This document shows positions 41,332 through 49,475 of a stretch of DNA of 64,000 nt, piece by piece; positions within the stretch are counted from its first letter, which is position 1; each line of letters begins with the position of its first letter. The notes under the pieces were generated by a model, which did not search any database, had not been told where the DNA came from, and was given only the letters and a program-made list of their open reading frames with translations. Source of the stretch: Anthocerotibacter panamensis C109. GTDB taxonomy: Bacteria > Cyanobacteriota > Cyanobacteriia > Gloeobacterales > Anthocerotibacteraceae. Position numbers and translations under genes: made by a program. Location: the NCBI RefSeq assembly GCF_018389385.1, contig NZ_CP062698.1, forward strand, positions 124,001 to 188,000, read 5' to 3'.

Positions 41332-41882
41332 ATGGACTTGAATTCAGCCATCACGACAATTGTACCATTGTTACCGCGGTGGCGACTATTGTTCTCGCAT
41401 TTGTAACTCATCGGCTGTACTTTGCGACCCAGCAATTGAGCGAGGTCTCGCGAGAAATGAACTCGATTGCACAGACCAATGCAAAGGCACAAACAGACGC
41501 ACTACTGATCAATGCCCTTAATTCTCAAAACATGCTTGTTCTGAGCGAAGATCAAAATCTTCGTATTGCAGATCATTTAATTTCTCACGACAATTTCGAT
41601 CAAACAGACGAGGCAGCACGCGAACGCTGGATGACATTCGTATTACTTAATGTCCAGTAGCTCATGTTTATGGAACATCAGCAAGACAACTTTTCTGCAC
41701 AACTCTGGCAAGCGAACTCGGAACAAGTCCTTGATTGCATGCTGACGAATGACACACTCTTAAAGCTCCTTCAGACTCGCGGCTACCACAACAGATTCGT
41801 CGAGTACTGTATCGAACGAGCCGACTTTCTCAAACGTCAACGAGTTATCTCGTTGACGTCCATACAAAATGCTGAAGCGTAA
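41332..41882 (+). pseudogene. Frame-broken membrane-anchored cassette gene
   Basis: From ATG 41332 the frame reads MDLNSAITTIV and then hits a stop. Removing the effect of a one-base loss near 41374 gives TAVATIVLAFVTHRLYFATQQL, a membrane helix and coiled coil, continuing to 41660. There an in-frame TAG interrupts it; beyond it the same frame continues LMFMEHQQDNFSAQLW to 41882. The whole would be a protein of about 183 residues with one N-terminal helix and a cytoplasmic domain, like several cassette proteins of unknown function. Two lesions make it a pseudogene. Confidence 0.7.
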
Positions 41883-41995
41883 CTCTAGGCGGGGGCTAGC
41901 AGACGAAACCGAGGGTCGGAGTCGGTTTCCCAGACCAACGAGAAGAGCAAAACCCTTGGGCGGCGCCTGAAGCGTGGCGTTAGCCGCAAAAAGCA
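41877..41995 (+). repeat. attC site 15
   Basis: GCGTAAC to GTTAGCC, 119 bp, with imperfect arms (TAGGCGGGGGC and GGCGGCGCCTGA). Longer and less regular than the others. Confidence 0.6.
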
Positions 41996-42041
41996 TGGAG
42001 AATTCTGGGGTATATTCAGCCACTTGTGCTACAACAAAGAC

Positions 42042-42821
42042 ATGATTTTATCTACACCCACGATTCAGTATCCAACGGGAGACGGACAGCCCGTGGCCGA
42101 AAGCTATGTTCATTTCTGGGCCATTGCTACTATTGCTCAAGTACTCACCCAATATCTAGCAACTCAACCGACCCCGGAACCTAAACCCCGCTACCGCGAA
42201 CAACCCGGCACCGTGCTTGCCAATCAATTCCTGTACTATGCCCAGGGCTATCCCCGGCTGCGGATAGCTCCCGATGTGATGGTGCTTTTTGATGTTGCGG
42301 CGGGAGGCAGGGATAACTACAAAATCTGGGAAGAGCAGCAGATTCCGGCGGTGATTTTTGAAGTGACCTCCCCTAAGACCCAAGACCAAGACCAGCATTC
42401 TAAGCGAGATTTATATGAGCAGATGGGGGTGATGGAGTATTGGCTCTTTGACCCGAAGGGTGAATGGATACCAGAGCAGTTGCGGGGCTATCGGTTAGTT
42501 GGCGAGGAATACGTCTTGAACCCAGAACCGATCAGCCATCAACTGGGATTACGGCTGGAAGTGGCAGGAGCATTATTGAACTTTTATCGCTTGAGCGATG
42601 GCGAGAAACTACAGACTTTACCAGAAATGGCCCAGCAAGCAGCATTTGAGCGGCAACGGGCGGCATTTGAGCAGCAACGAGCGGAACTAGCCGAGCAGCA
42701 GACAGAATTAGAACGGCATCGGGCTGAGCAAGCAGAACAGGAAAAAGCTCTGGAGCAGCAACGGGCCGAACGCCTAGCCCAACGTCTGCGGGCATTGGGT
42801 GTAGACCCTGAAGAGCTTTAG
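42042..42821 (+). CDS. Uma2-family (DUF820) restriction-like endonuclease, cassette gene
   Basis: About 259 residues from ATG 42042 (the frame is open to 42024). The PD-(D/E)XK core shows RIAPDVMVLFDV, PAVIFEVTSPKT with catalytic Glu and Lys, and YEQMGVMEYWLFDP. A 70-residue Gln/Glu/Arg coiled coil (FERQRAAFEQQRAEL) ends the protein. This family is strongly expanded in cyanobacteria; cellular role unknown. No attC follows; promoter module D lies 80 bp downstream. Confidence 0.8.
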   Translation: MILSTPTIQYPTGDGQPVAESYVHFWAIATIAQVLTQYLATQPTPEPKPRYREQPGTVLANQFLYYAQGYPRLRIAPDVMVLFDVAAGGRDNYKIWEEQQIPAVIFEVTSPKTQDQDQHSKRDLYEQMGVMEYWLFDPKGEWIPEQLRGYRLVGEEYVLNPEPISHQLGLRLEVAGALLNFYRLSDGEKLQTLPEMAQQAAFERQRAAFEQQRAELAEQQTELERHRAEQAEQEKALEQQRAERLAQRLRALGVDPEEL

Positions 42822-42900
42822 TACGTTTCCAGAATATTTTGACCCTCAGCATTTCTTCTAACCTTGGGCAACTTCTAGGAACTTACCCATAGCCGTTTCT

Positions 42901-43129
42901 GCCGTATATCCTAACAAAACGCATGATACCCACAGTCTCCTGAAACTTTCAAGCTTATCTAAAATAGCCCTTGACAACCCATAGGCCCTGAGTTACTTTT
43001 ATCTCATATAGCATATATAAAACCTCTATAAACCGCTTCACAAGCTGCTTTCAAGTTTTTTATATGCGTTTCCGCAATATTTAAGAGCGTCTTATGGGTG
43101 CCTTAAAGGGAGGATATTGAGGGGAAAGT
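42901..43129 (+). promoter_or_regulatory. Pc-like promoter module D, truncated
   Basis: TTGACA (42971-42976), 17 bp, TACTTT (42994-42999), preceded by TATCCTAACAAAA, ATGATACCC and AAGCTTATCTAAA. Downstream, TAAAACCTCTATA and GCTTCACA match module A, and TATGGGTGCCTT with GAGGATATTGAGG matches module C. An attI core is not found; an IS30 remnant follows at once. Confidence 0.65.
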
Positions 43130-43780
43130 GTTGTCAAATTATCAACTCATTTACCAAGACTATAAGGGAATTTCAAATCTCTCTAGATATTTACGGCGAA
43201 GTAATAAAAAACGTCAGATTCGTATATCTATGAAAAGTAGATGAGGACAAATTATAAACCGCGTGGGGATTGAAAAATGGCCTGCAATTGCTGATAAAAA
43301 GACCGAGAAAGGCAACTATGAACATGATCTAATCATTGGAGCTAATCATGCGGGAGCGGTGGTAACATGTGTAGACAAAGCCTCCCGATACTTACTCGCG
43401 GAAGTAATACCTGATAAACCGCAGACTCTGTGAATAAAGCTACCGAGAAAATGTTTAAGACAGTCCCGGTGGAAAAACGAAAAACGCTGACCTCTGATAA
43501 TGGAAAAGAGTTTAGTGGTCATGAGAAACTAGCCGCTACGCTTAAAATATCTTGGTACTTTGCGCGACTCTATCATTCGTGGGAGCGAGGATTAAATGAG
43601 CATACGAATGGATTAATCTACCAATTCTTTCCCAAGAGCACAAACTTTAAAACTGTCAAACCCGAAAAGCTCCAGAAAGTCGTGAACTTAATTAACCATC
43701 GACCTCGTAAATGTCTTGACTACAGAACCCCTCATGAAGTATTCTTTGAACAGTCAAGTGCCGTTGCACTTCAAATTTGA
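43130..43780 (+). pseudogene. IS30-family transposase remnant
   Basis: The frame before 43430 encodes NRVGIEKWPAIADKKTEKGNYEHDLIIGANHAGAVVTCVDKASRYLL with a TGA upstream in it; after a one-base shift at about 43430 it continues LTSDNGKEFSGHE, YHSWERGLNEHTNGLIYQFFPK and NHRPRKCLDYRTPHEVFF. These are the second and third catalytic blocks of IS30 transposases. The N-terminal DNA-binding part is missing. No inverted repeats found. Confidence 0.8.
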
Positions 43781-44128
43781 ATGAGCCGGCTTGGAGCAGA
43801 CTATAAAGAATCTGAAACTCTTCAACGAACAGATGAGTTCGTTAGAGAATTAAAATCCCTTAAAGCTGCGGAGAATTGGCAGTTGGTTCAGAGGCTAGTA
43901 AAAGAACACAGTATGAGAGACTTGAGTCTTGATCAAACACAAGAAATGATCAATACGCTCATTCAAGCCAAACCGGAAGACGAGTACCCGGCTCAATCGC
44001 CCATCGAGCATGTAGGGGATTTTGGGAAGGGGCTCTACGAAGGGGGCAAGGATGCACTCACAGGGTTAGGTTCGATGGCGAAAGGAGCCTGGAACCTGAC
44101 GGGAGGTTGGGTGAGCAACCCGCTTTGA
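43781..44128 (+). CDS. Polymorphic-toxin-like fragment
   Basis: 115 codons starting directly after the IS30 stop. The last third, IEHVGDFGKGLYEGGKDALTGLGSMAKGAWN, resembles the pre-toxin segment of large polymorphic toxins. No toxin domain follows; the frame ends at the array boundary. Either a small independent protein or the residue of a toxin cut by the IS30 element. Confidence 0.45.
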   Translation: MSRLGADYKESETLQRTDEFVRELKSLKAAENWQLVQRLVKEHSMRDLSLDQTQEMINTLIQAKPEDEYPAQSPIEHVGDFGKGLYEGGKDALTGLGSMAKGAWNLTGGWVSNPL

Positions 44129-44144
44129 GTTGTAAAAGCCCCCC

Positions 44145-44322
44145 GCCCTAACAAGCACCCTAATGGGCACAAGCACCCTAATGGGCACAAGCAAGTGCCT
44201 GTCCTCCGTAGGGGGATGGGGAGCCCAAGCCAACATTGCGCCCCTCCCCCAATAATGGGGGAGGGGCGAGCCGCCGCTAACGGCGGCTCAGGGGCTGGGG
44301 GCGGTTTACGAACCCGTTAGGC
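44145..44322 (+). repeat. Terminal attC-like site 16
   Basis: GCCCTAAC to GTTAGGC, 178 bp. Inside are two direct copies of AAGCACCCTAATGGGCAC, a strong hairpin CCCCTCCCCC-AATAAT-GGGGGAGGGG and GCCGCC-GCTAAC-GGCGGC. It may be the last attC of the array; the G/C hairpin could also stop transcription. 44323-44380 holds only the ribosome site of the next gene. Confidence 0.5.
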
Positions 44323-44380
44323 TTGCTATATACCCCAGGGTTTACGATATCTGAGGAAGAACTAGCTCAGGAGACGATCC

Positions 44381-45520
44381 TTGGATAGTGAAAATCGGAT
44401 AATGCGGATTGAGACTTTAGCCATTCATGCTGGTCAGCATACAGACCCGACCACCGGAGCCGTAATTCCTCCCATTCACCTGTCCACGACCTTTGAGCGG
44501 GAAGCGGACGGGACTTTTGCGCATGGCTACATCTATACGCGCAGTGGCAATCCCAACCGCGAAGCGCTGGAGCAGTGCCTTCAGGCGCTCGAGGGTGGGG
44601 CGGGGGCGGCAGCTTTTGCTTCGGGGTCAGCAGCGACGATGGCAGTCTTTCAAGCACTGGCTCCTGGAGATCATGTCCTCGCCCCGACCGATTCATACCA
44701 TGGGACTGCTTACTTGCTCAGACAGGTGTTTATCCCCTGGGGGTTGCAGGTCAGCTTTGTAGACCTGACGGACTTAGATGCGGTAGCGGCAGCCCTGCAA
44801 CCCAATACTCGTCTCGTCTGGATTGAGACGCCCTCCAATCCGCTCCTCAAGATCGTGGACCTCGCTGGCGTTACAGAACTAGCCCACCGGGCGGGGGTAC
44901 GGGTCGCCTGCGACAACACTTGGGCCACGCCCATCCTACAGCGGCCCTTTGAATGGGGCGTCGATGTCGTGGTCCACGCAACGACTAAGTATCTGGGCGG
45001 GCATAGCGATATTTTGGGCGGGGCGGTGATCAGCCGGGTCGCCGACGAATTTTTTACCAAGATCCGCGCGATTCAGGGGGCGGGGGGAGCGGTCCCTGCG
45101 CCTTTTGACTGCTGGCTGTTGCTGCGGGGTATTCGCACGTTGCCCTATCGGATGCGTGCCCATAGCGAAAATGCCCAACAGCTAGCCCATTTCCTAGAAG
45201 GACATCCGCAGGTCGAACGGGTCCACTATCCCGGTCTTTTGTCCCATCCCGCCCATGCTTTAGCACAGCGTCAAATGAAGCTTCCGGGCGGGATGCTCTC
45301 CTTTGAGATCAAGGGCGGGCGGGAGCGGGCTTTTGCCGTCGCTGCTGGGGTCCGGGTTTTCACACGGGCTACTAGCTTGGGGGGGGTCGAGAGTTTGATA
45401 GAGCACCGCGCTAGCATTGAAGGCCCACAGACCAAAACGCCCGACAATCTGCTCAGGCTCTCTATCGGTCTGGAGCACCCGGAGGACTTGATTGCGGATC
45501 TGGACTCAGCGCTTGCCTGA
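44381..45520 (+). CDS. Cystathionine gamma-synthase/methionine gamma-lyase-family PLP enzyme
   Basis: A 379-residue Cys/Met-metabolism PLP enzyme. YIYTRSGNPNREALE is the phosphate-binding and Tyr region, ASGSAA binds PLP phosphate, and TKYLGGHSD holds the Schiff-base Lys; SLGGVESLIEHRAS is the family signature near the C-terminus. It would make or break a C-S bond in homocysteine, cystathionine or methionine. AGGAGA (44370-44375) favours a TTG start at 44381; ATG 44402 is the alternative. This is the first chromosomal gene right of the integron. Confidence 0.85.
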   Translation: MDSENRIMRIETLAIHAGQHTDPTTGAVIPPIHLSTTFEREADGTFAHGYIYTRSGNPNREALEQCLQALEGGAGAAAFASGSAATMAVFQALAPGDHVLAPTDSYHGTAYLLRQVFIPWGLQVSFVDLTDLDAVAAALQPNTRLVWIETPSNPLLKIVDLAGVTELAHRAGVRVACDNTWATPILQRPFEWGVDVVVHATTKYLGGHSDILGGAVISRVADEFFTKIRAIQGAGGAVPAPFDCWLLLRGIRTLPYRMRAHSENAQQLAHFLEGHPQVERVHYPGLLSHPAHALAQRQMKLPGGMLSFEIKGGRERAFAVAAGVRVFTRATSLGGVESLIEHRASIEGPQTKTPDNLLRLSIGLEHPEDLIADLDSALA

Positions 45521-45558
45521 CAATGGGTTTTTAGGCTCATGCTGCTTTAGGAAGGAAG

Positions 45559-46617
45559 ATGTCTCCACGCTCGGGAATTGCCTTTGCCCTCATTGCCGCT
45601 GCTCTTTTTGGAGCAAGCACACCCCTGGCTAAAATTTTGCTCGGTCAGATGGAGCCACTCCTGCTTGCGGGGCTCCTTTATCTTGGTTCTGGGAGCGGTC
45701 TGGTTCTGTGGTCGCTGGTGCAACGCGGGGCTCAGCGCGAAGCCACACTCCAACCTCGGGACTGGCCTTGGCTCGGGGGGGCGATTTTGGCGGGCGGGGT
45801 GGTCGCTCCGGCGCTACTGATGCTGGGACTGGTCCTCACCCCTGCGTCCTCAGCCGCCCTCTTGCTCAACTTGGAAGGCGTGTTTACCGCGCTCATGGCT
45901 TGGTTTATTTTCAAAGAAAACTTTGACCGGCGGATTGCTTGGGGGATGGCGGCTATTACGGCTGGGGGGGCGTTGCTCGCTTGGACGGGTGAATTCTCTA
46001 TCTCCTGGGGAGCCTTGGCGATTGGTGGAGCCTGTCTCGGCTGGGCTATAGACAACAACCTGACGCGCCCTATTGCAGGCGGCGATCCGGTTCAGATTGC
46101 CGCGGTCAAGGGTTGTGTCGCCGGGGTGGTCAACAGTACCTTGGCGCTCAGTCTGGGAGCTACCTTGCCCGGTCCTTCCACGCTGGTGTTGGCGGGCTTG
46201 GTGGGCTTGGTGGGGTATGGGGTTAGCCTCACGTGTTTTGTGCTCGCCCTGAGATATATCGGTACAGCGCGGACTGGGGCCTATTTTGCGCTAGCCCCTT
46301 TTGTTGGCGCGACGCTGGCGCTTGGCCTATTGGGGGAGCCTGTGACCCCCCGCTTCCTCGGGGCAGCCCTGCTCATGGGCGTGGGTGCTTGGCTCCATCT
46401 GACCGAGAATCACCATCATGAGCACACCCATGAAACCCTTGAGCATGTCCACGCCCATACCCACGACGAACATCACCAACACGACCACAGCCCAACCCAT
46501 TCCCCTGGAACACCCCACAGCCATGTCCACCGCCATCAACCACTCGTCCACAGCCATCCCCACTATCCCGACCTCCACCATCGGCACGACCATGAGCATT
46601 CCTCACCGAACCCTTAG
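45559..46617 (+). CDS. EamA/DMT-family transporter with His-rich tail
   Basis: A 352-residue protein: ten membrane helices in two EamA repeats (residues 1-280), then a soluble 65-residue tail in which about 40 percent of residues are His (HHHEHTHETLEHVHAH and similar). EamA proteins export amino acids or other metabolites; His-rich tails typically bind Ni, Zn, Co or Cu. GGAAGGAAG precedes the ATG. It lies 38 bp after the PLP enzyme and may be co-transcribed, but the metal tail suggests a separate role in metal efflux or sensing. Confidence 0.8.
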   Translation: MSPRSGIAFALIAAALFGASTPLAKILLGQMEPLLLAGLLYLGSGSGLVLWSLVQRGAQREATLQPRDWPWLGGAILAGGVVAPALLMLGLVLTPASSAALLLNLEGVFTALMAWFIFKENFDRRIAWGMAAITAGGALLAWTGEFSISWGALAIGGACLGWAIDNNLTRPIAGGDPVQIAAVKGCVAGVVNSTLALSLGATLPGPSTLVLAGLVGLVGYGVSLTCFVLALRYIGTARTGAYFALAPFVGATLALGLLGEPVTPRFLGAALLMGVGAWLHLTENHHHEHTHETLEHVHAHTHDEHHQHDHSPTHSPGTPHSHVHRHQPLVHSHPHYPDLHHRHDHEHSSPNP

Positions 46618-46714
46618 GTTTCCTCACAAAATCACTCAATCCATCTCTAAGATCTCAAAAATATCTTTCTAGCCCAGCAGTAGACTGATTACGCTGTTCT
46701 CCTAAAAAACAATT

Positions 46715-47506
46715 ATGCGCAGAACCCTTGTGCGTCTGGTCCCGGTCACGCTGCTCTGTCTGGGGATCGCCTTCCCCGTGGGTGCTCAGGACTTTCAGAA
46801 GAGCTATACCCTCGCAGCGGAGGGTATGGTCAAAATCAACAACACCTCTGGGAATGTCGCCGTCACCGGCTATAGCGGAAACGTTGTCCGTATCCTGGCT
46901 TTTAAAGAAGGGCGCGACCGTGACCGGGTCACCATCGAAGACCGTAGCGGGGATGATGAAGTGAATGTGCAGGTGCGGTACGACGATTGTGAGCGCGACT
47001 GTCAGGCCAGTGTCCGCTTTGAGGTACAGGTACCGCGTTCGCTCAGTCTCCATTTGGGGCGCATCAATACGGCTAGTGGCAACATCACCGTGCAGGGCGT
47101 GACCGGCACCGTCCGGGTCAGCACCGCAAGCGGCGACCTCACCCTCAAAGACATCCGGGGCTTTGTCAATGCGAGTACTGCCAGTGGCGAAGTCCGCATT
47201 CAGAAGGTCATTGGGGCGGCGACCGCGAGCAGTGCTAGTGGCGATGTAGACGTGACTATTGATCGCTTGGAGGGAGACAAGGACCTCAAATTCACGTCAG
47301 CGAGTGGCGATGTGCGGGTGCGCTTGCCGGCCAATCTAGATGCAGATGTGGAACTGTCGAGCGCAACCGGGGCCGTCAAGACTAGCTTCCCGCTCCAAGT
47401 GGATGCCCGAAGCTTTGGTCAGCGGGCACGGGGTCGTCTGGGTTCTGGGGCACGTACCTTGCGCGTCTCGACCGCCTCGGGCAATGTCAACCTGACCAGT
47501 TTCTAG
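46715..47506 (+). CDS. DUF4097-type exported beta-helix protein
   Basis: A 263-residue protein. A Sec signal peptide ends at VGAQD near residue 23. The mature part has repeated blocks of the form STASGDLTLKD, STASGEVRIQK, SSASGDVDV and TSASGDVRV, the right-handed beta-helix pattern of DUF4097 putative adhesins. A CERDCQ segment near residue 93 may form a disulfide. Role unknown, probably periplasmic or surface. Confidence 0.8.
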   Translation: MRRTLVRLVPVTLLCLGIAFPVGAQDFQKSYTLAAEGMVKINNTSGNVAVTGYSGNVVRILAFKEGRDRDRVTIEDRSGDDEVNVQVRYDDCERDCQASVRFEVQVPRSLSLHLGRINTASGNITVQGVTGTVRVSTASGDLTLKDIRGFVNASTASGEVRIQKVIGAATASSASGDVDVTIDRLEGDKDLKFTSASGDVRVRLPANLDADVELSSATGAVKTSFPLQVDARSFGQRARGRLGSGARTLRVSTASGNVNLTSF

Positions 47507-47617
47507 ACTGGACCGCATCATCCAACCAACACACCCCCCACGCACCAGAGAGCCAGAAGCTAGCTTCTGGCTCCCTCAGGAGGCTAAGATTTAAATCTGG
47601 ATAGCTCTGGAGGAGTT

Positions 47618-48475
47618 GTGGGGATAAACGCAGAATTAGCGAGTTGGTTGCCCGTCTCACGCCGTGATTTCCTGGTAACCAGCCTTGCTGTGGGATTTGC
47701 GTTGGCTGTCCAACCGGTGGGGGCAGCGACGATTACGACGGACACAAAGGGACTGGTAGCCGGGGAGATTAAGATCCCTGTGGCGGATGGAGAAATTCCA
47801 GCCTATCAAGCCATGCCTGCCCAAGGCGGGGCTTTCCCGGTGGTGCTGGTGGTGCAGGAGATCTTTGGGGTCCACGAACATATTAAAGATGTCTGCCGCC
47901 GCTTCGCTAAGCTGGGCTATCTAGCAATTGCGCCAGAACTCTATGCCCGCCAAGGTGATGTCTCTAAGCTTCAGGATTTTCAAGAGATTCTCAAAATCGT
48001 GGGCAAAGTCCCCGACAATCAAGTCATGCTCGACCTCGACCGGACGGTGGAGTATGCCGCTAAATCGGGCAAAGGGGATGTGAATAAGCTGGGTATCACC
48101 GGCTTTTGCTGGGGCGGGCGCATCGTCTGGCTCTACGCCGCCCATAATCCCAAAGTCAAAGCCGGAGCCGCTTGGTATGGCCGTCTCGTGGGCAAGCCCA
48201 ACGAACTCCAGACGCAATACCCCATCGATATTGCACCTACGCTAAAGGTTCCGGTCCTCGGGCTCTACGGGGGTAAAGATGACGGTATTCCGGTAGCGAC
48301 TGTGGAACAGATGCAAGAAGCCCTCAAAAAAGCGGGGAATTCTTCACAGATCCTGGTCTACCCGGATGCGCCCCACGGCTTTCATGCTGACTACCGGCCT
48401 AGCTACCGAGAAAAAGAGGCTACCGAAGCCTGGAAACGTCTCCAGGACTGGTTTAAGAAGAACGGAGTCGCCTAG
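47618..48475 (+). CDS. Tat-exported dienelactone hydrolase-family protein
   Basis: A 285-residue protein. [20 protein letters not shown] at residues 14-33 is a twin-arginine signal. The dienelactone hydrolase fold has [11 protein letters not shown], the nucleophile elbow GFCWGG with Cys in place of Ser (the DLH hallmark), [10 protein letters not shown] and PHGFHAD with catalytic Asp and His. Start is GTG 47618 with GGAGGAG just before it. It lies 4 bp before a Tat-exported copper oxidase, so both should act in the periplasm. Confidence 0.88.
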   Translation: MGINAELASWLPVSRRDFLVTSLAVGFALAVQPVGAATITTDTKGLVAGEIKIPVADGEIPAYQAMPAQGGAFPVVLVVQEIFGVHEHIKDVCRRFAKLGYLAIAPELYARQGDVSKLQDFQEILKIVGKVPDNQVMLDLDRTVEYAAKSGKGDVNKLGITGFCWGGRIVWLYAAHNPKVKAGAAWYGRLVGKPNELQTQYPIDIAPTLKVPVLGLYGGKDDGIPVATVEQMQEALKKAGNSSQILVYPDAPHGFHADYRPSYREKEATEAWKRLQDWFKKNGVA

Positions 48476-48479
48476 TCTC

Positions 48480-49475
48480 GTGAGCAAGCTCTGGGACCGA
48501 CGTACCTTTCTCACCCTGGGTCTAGCGGGGGCAGGGATGACCGGGGCCGTCCTAGGCGGGGCACGCTTGCTGAAGGCGGGCGCTCCTGTCGATATCCCAT
48601 CGGTCCCGGAGGACCATCTAGGGGCCTTAAGCCCCCTGAAGATCCTCCGGGACTTTGACTATGGGACCGTCAAGCAGGAGAACGGGCGGACGGTGCGGGA
48701 GTTTCGGATCACCGCAGGAACTTCGGAGCTACAGCTCAACAGTGCGGTTTCTTTTACGGCTTGGAATTTCAACGGACGGGTACCGGGACCGACCCTGCGC
48801 GTGAATGAGGGCGACCGAGTGCGGGTCATCTTCCTCAATCGGGGGGGCCATGCCCATTCCATGCACTTCCACGGCACCCATGCCGCCAGTGTGGACGGCA
48901 TCCGCCCGATTCGCAATGGGGCAGCGACCATTTATGAGTTTGACGCAGAGCCTTTTGGGGTCCATCTCTACCACTGTCATGTGGCCCCGGTGAGCCGGCA
49001 CATCGGCAAAGGACTCTATGGCATGTTCATTATTGACCCGCCCGCAGGCCGCCCGCCCGCAGACGAAATGCTGCTCATCATGGCGGGCTACGACCTCAAC
49101 GACGACGGCAAAAACGAACTCTACGCCTTCAATGGCCTCCCCAACTACTACCGCGACCACCCGATTCTCATCCGTCAGGACCAACTCATCCGCCTCTATG
49201 TCCTCAATGTGACAGAGTATGAGGCCCCCTTGACCTTCCATCTCCATGCCAATATGTTCCGGGTCTTCCCGACGGGGCGGACGCTGACCCCTACGCTAGA
49301 AACCGACGTTGTTACGATGGGCATGACCGAGCGCAACATCCTGGAATTCAGCTACCAGTACCCCGGTATGTACATGTTTCACCCGCACCAAGACCCGATT
49401 GCCGAAGCAGGCTGTATGGGCCACTTCATGGTCCTGGCACCGGCAGAGACGAGCGGGGCGATGCGAATGGGGTAG
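48480..49475 (+). CDS. Tat-exported two-domain multicopper oxidase
   Basis: About 331 residues from GTG 48480; upstream residues in the frame overlap the previous gene. DRRTFLTLGLAGAG is a twin-arginine signal. Copper-binding His clusters are HSMHFHGTH, HLYHCHV, HLHANMF and MFHPHQDPIAEAGCMGHF, spread over two cupredoxin domains as in nitrite-reductase-like and two-domain laccases. It may oxidise phenols, metals or Cu(I), or reduce nitrite. It ends one base before the convergent debranching enzyme. Confidence 0.85.
   Translation: MSKLWDRRTFLTLGLAGAGMTGAVLGGARLLKAGAPVDIPSVPEDHLGALSPLKILRDFDYGTVKQENGRTVREFRITAGTSELQLNSAVSFTAWNFNGRVPGPTLRVNEGDRVRVIFLNRGGHAHSMHFHGTHAASVDGIRPIRNGAATIYEFDAEPFGVHLYHCHVAPVSRHIGKGLYGMFIIDPPAGRPPADEMLLIMAGYDLNDDGKNELYAFNGLPNYYRDHPILIRQDQLIRLYVLNVTEYEAPLTFHLHANMFRVFPTGRTLTPTLETDVVTMGMTERNILEFSYQYPGMYMFHPHQDPIAEAGCMGHFMVLAPAETSGAMRMG

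Larger units (their letters stand above)
26525..44322 (+). mobile_element. Chromosomal integron with composite cassette array
   Basis: This region has every integron part: an IntI-type recombinase (31426-32748), attI-like cores with the CTAA-N7-TTAG layout of attI simple sites, a Pc-like promoter, and about sixteen attC or attC-like sites whose outer boxes read RYYYAAC and GTTRRRY around imperfect palindromes. Almost all sites lie directly after a plus-strand gene. Cassette genes differ sharply in GC content and apparent origin. Promoter modules are present four times and attI cores three times, so several integron heads appear joined. The right limit is the last attC-like site before the metabolic gene at 44381; the left limit is the first promoter module. 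Confidence 0.88.

Noticed and set aside
41658-41660. In-frame TAG considered as recoding (readthrough or pyrrolysine)
   Set aside because: The gene also has an upstream one-base lesion, so ordinary decay explains both; no recoding element is seen.
26531-43129. The repeated promoter modules considered as IS ends or MITEs
   Set aside because: They have no shared terminal inverted repeats or target duplications, and in two cases lead into an attI core at comparable order; an integron head fits better.
44145-44322. Treating the G/C hairpin region simply as a terminator
   Set aside because: Hairpins are strong but lack a T-run, while RYYYAAC and GTTRRRY boxes bound the region; kept as a low-confidence attC-like site.
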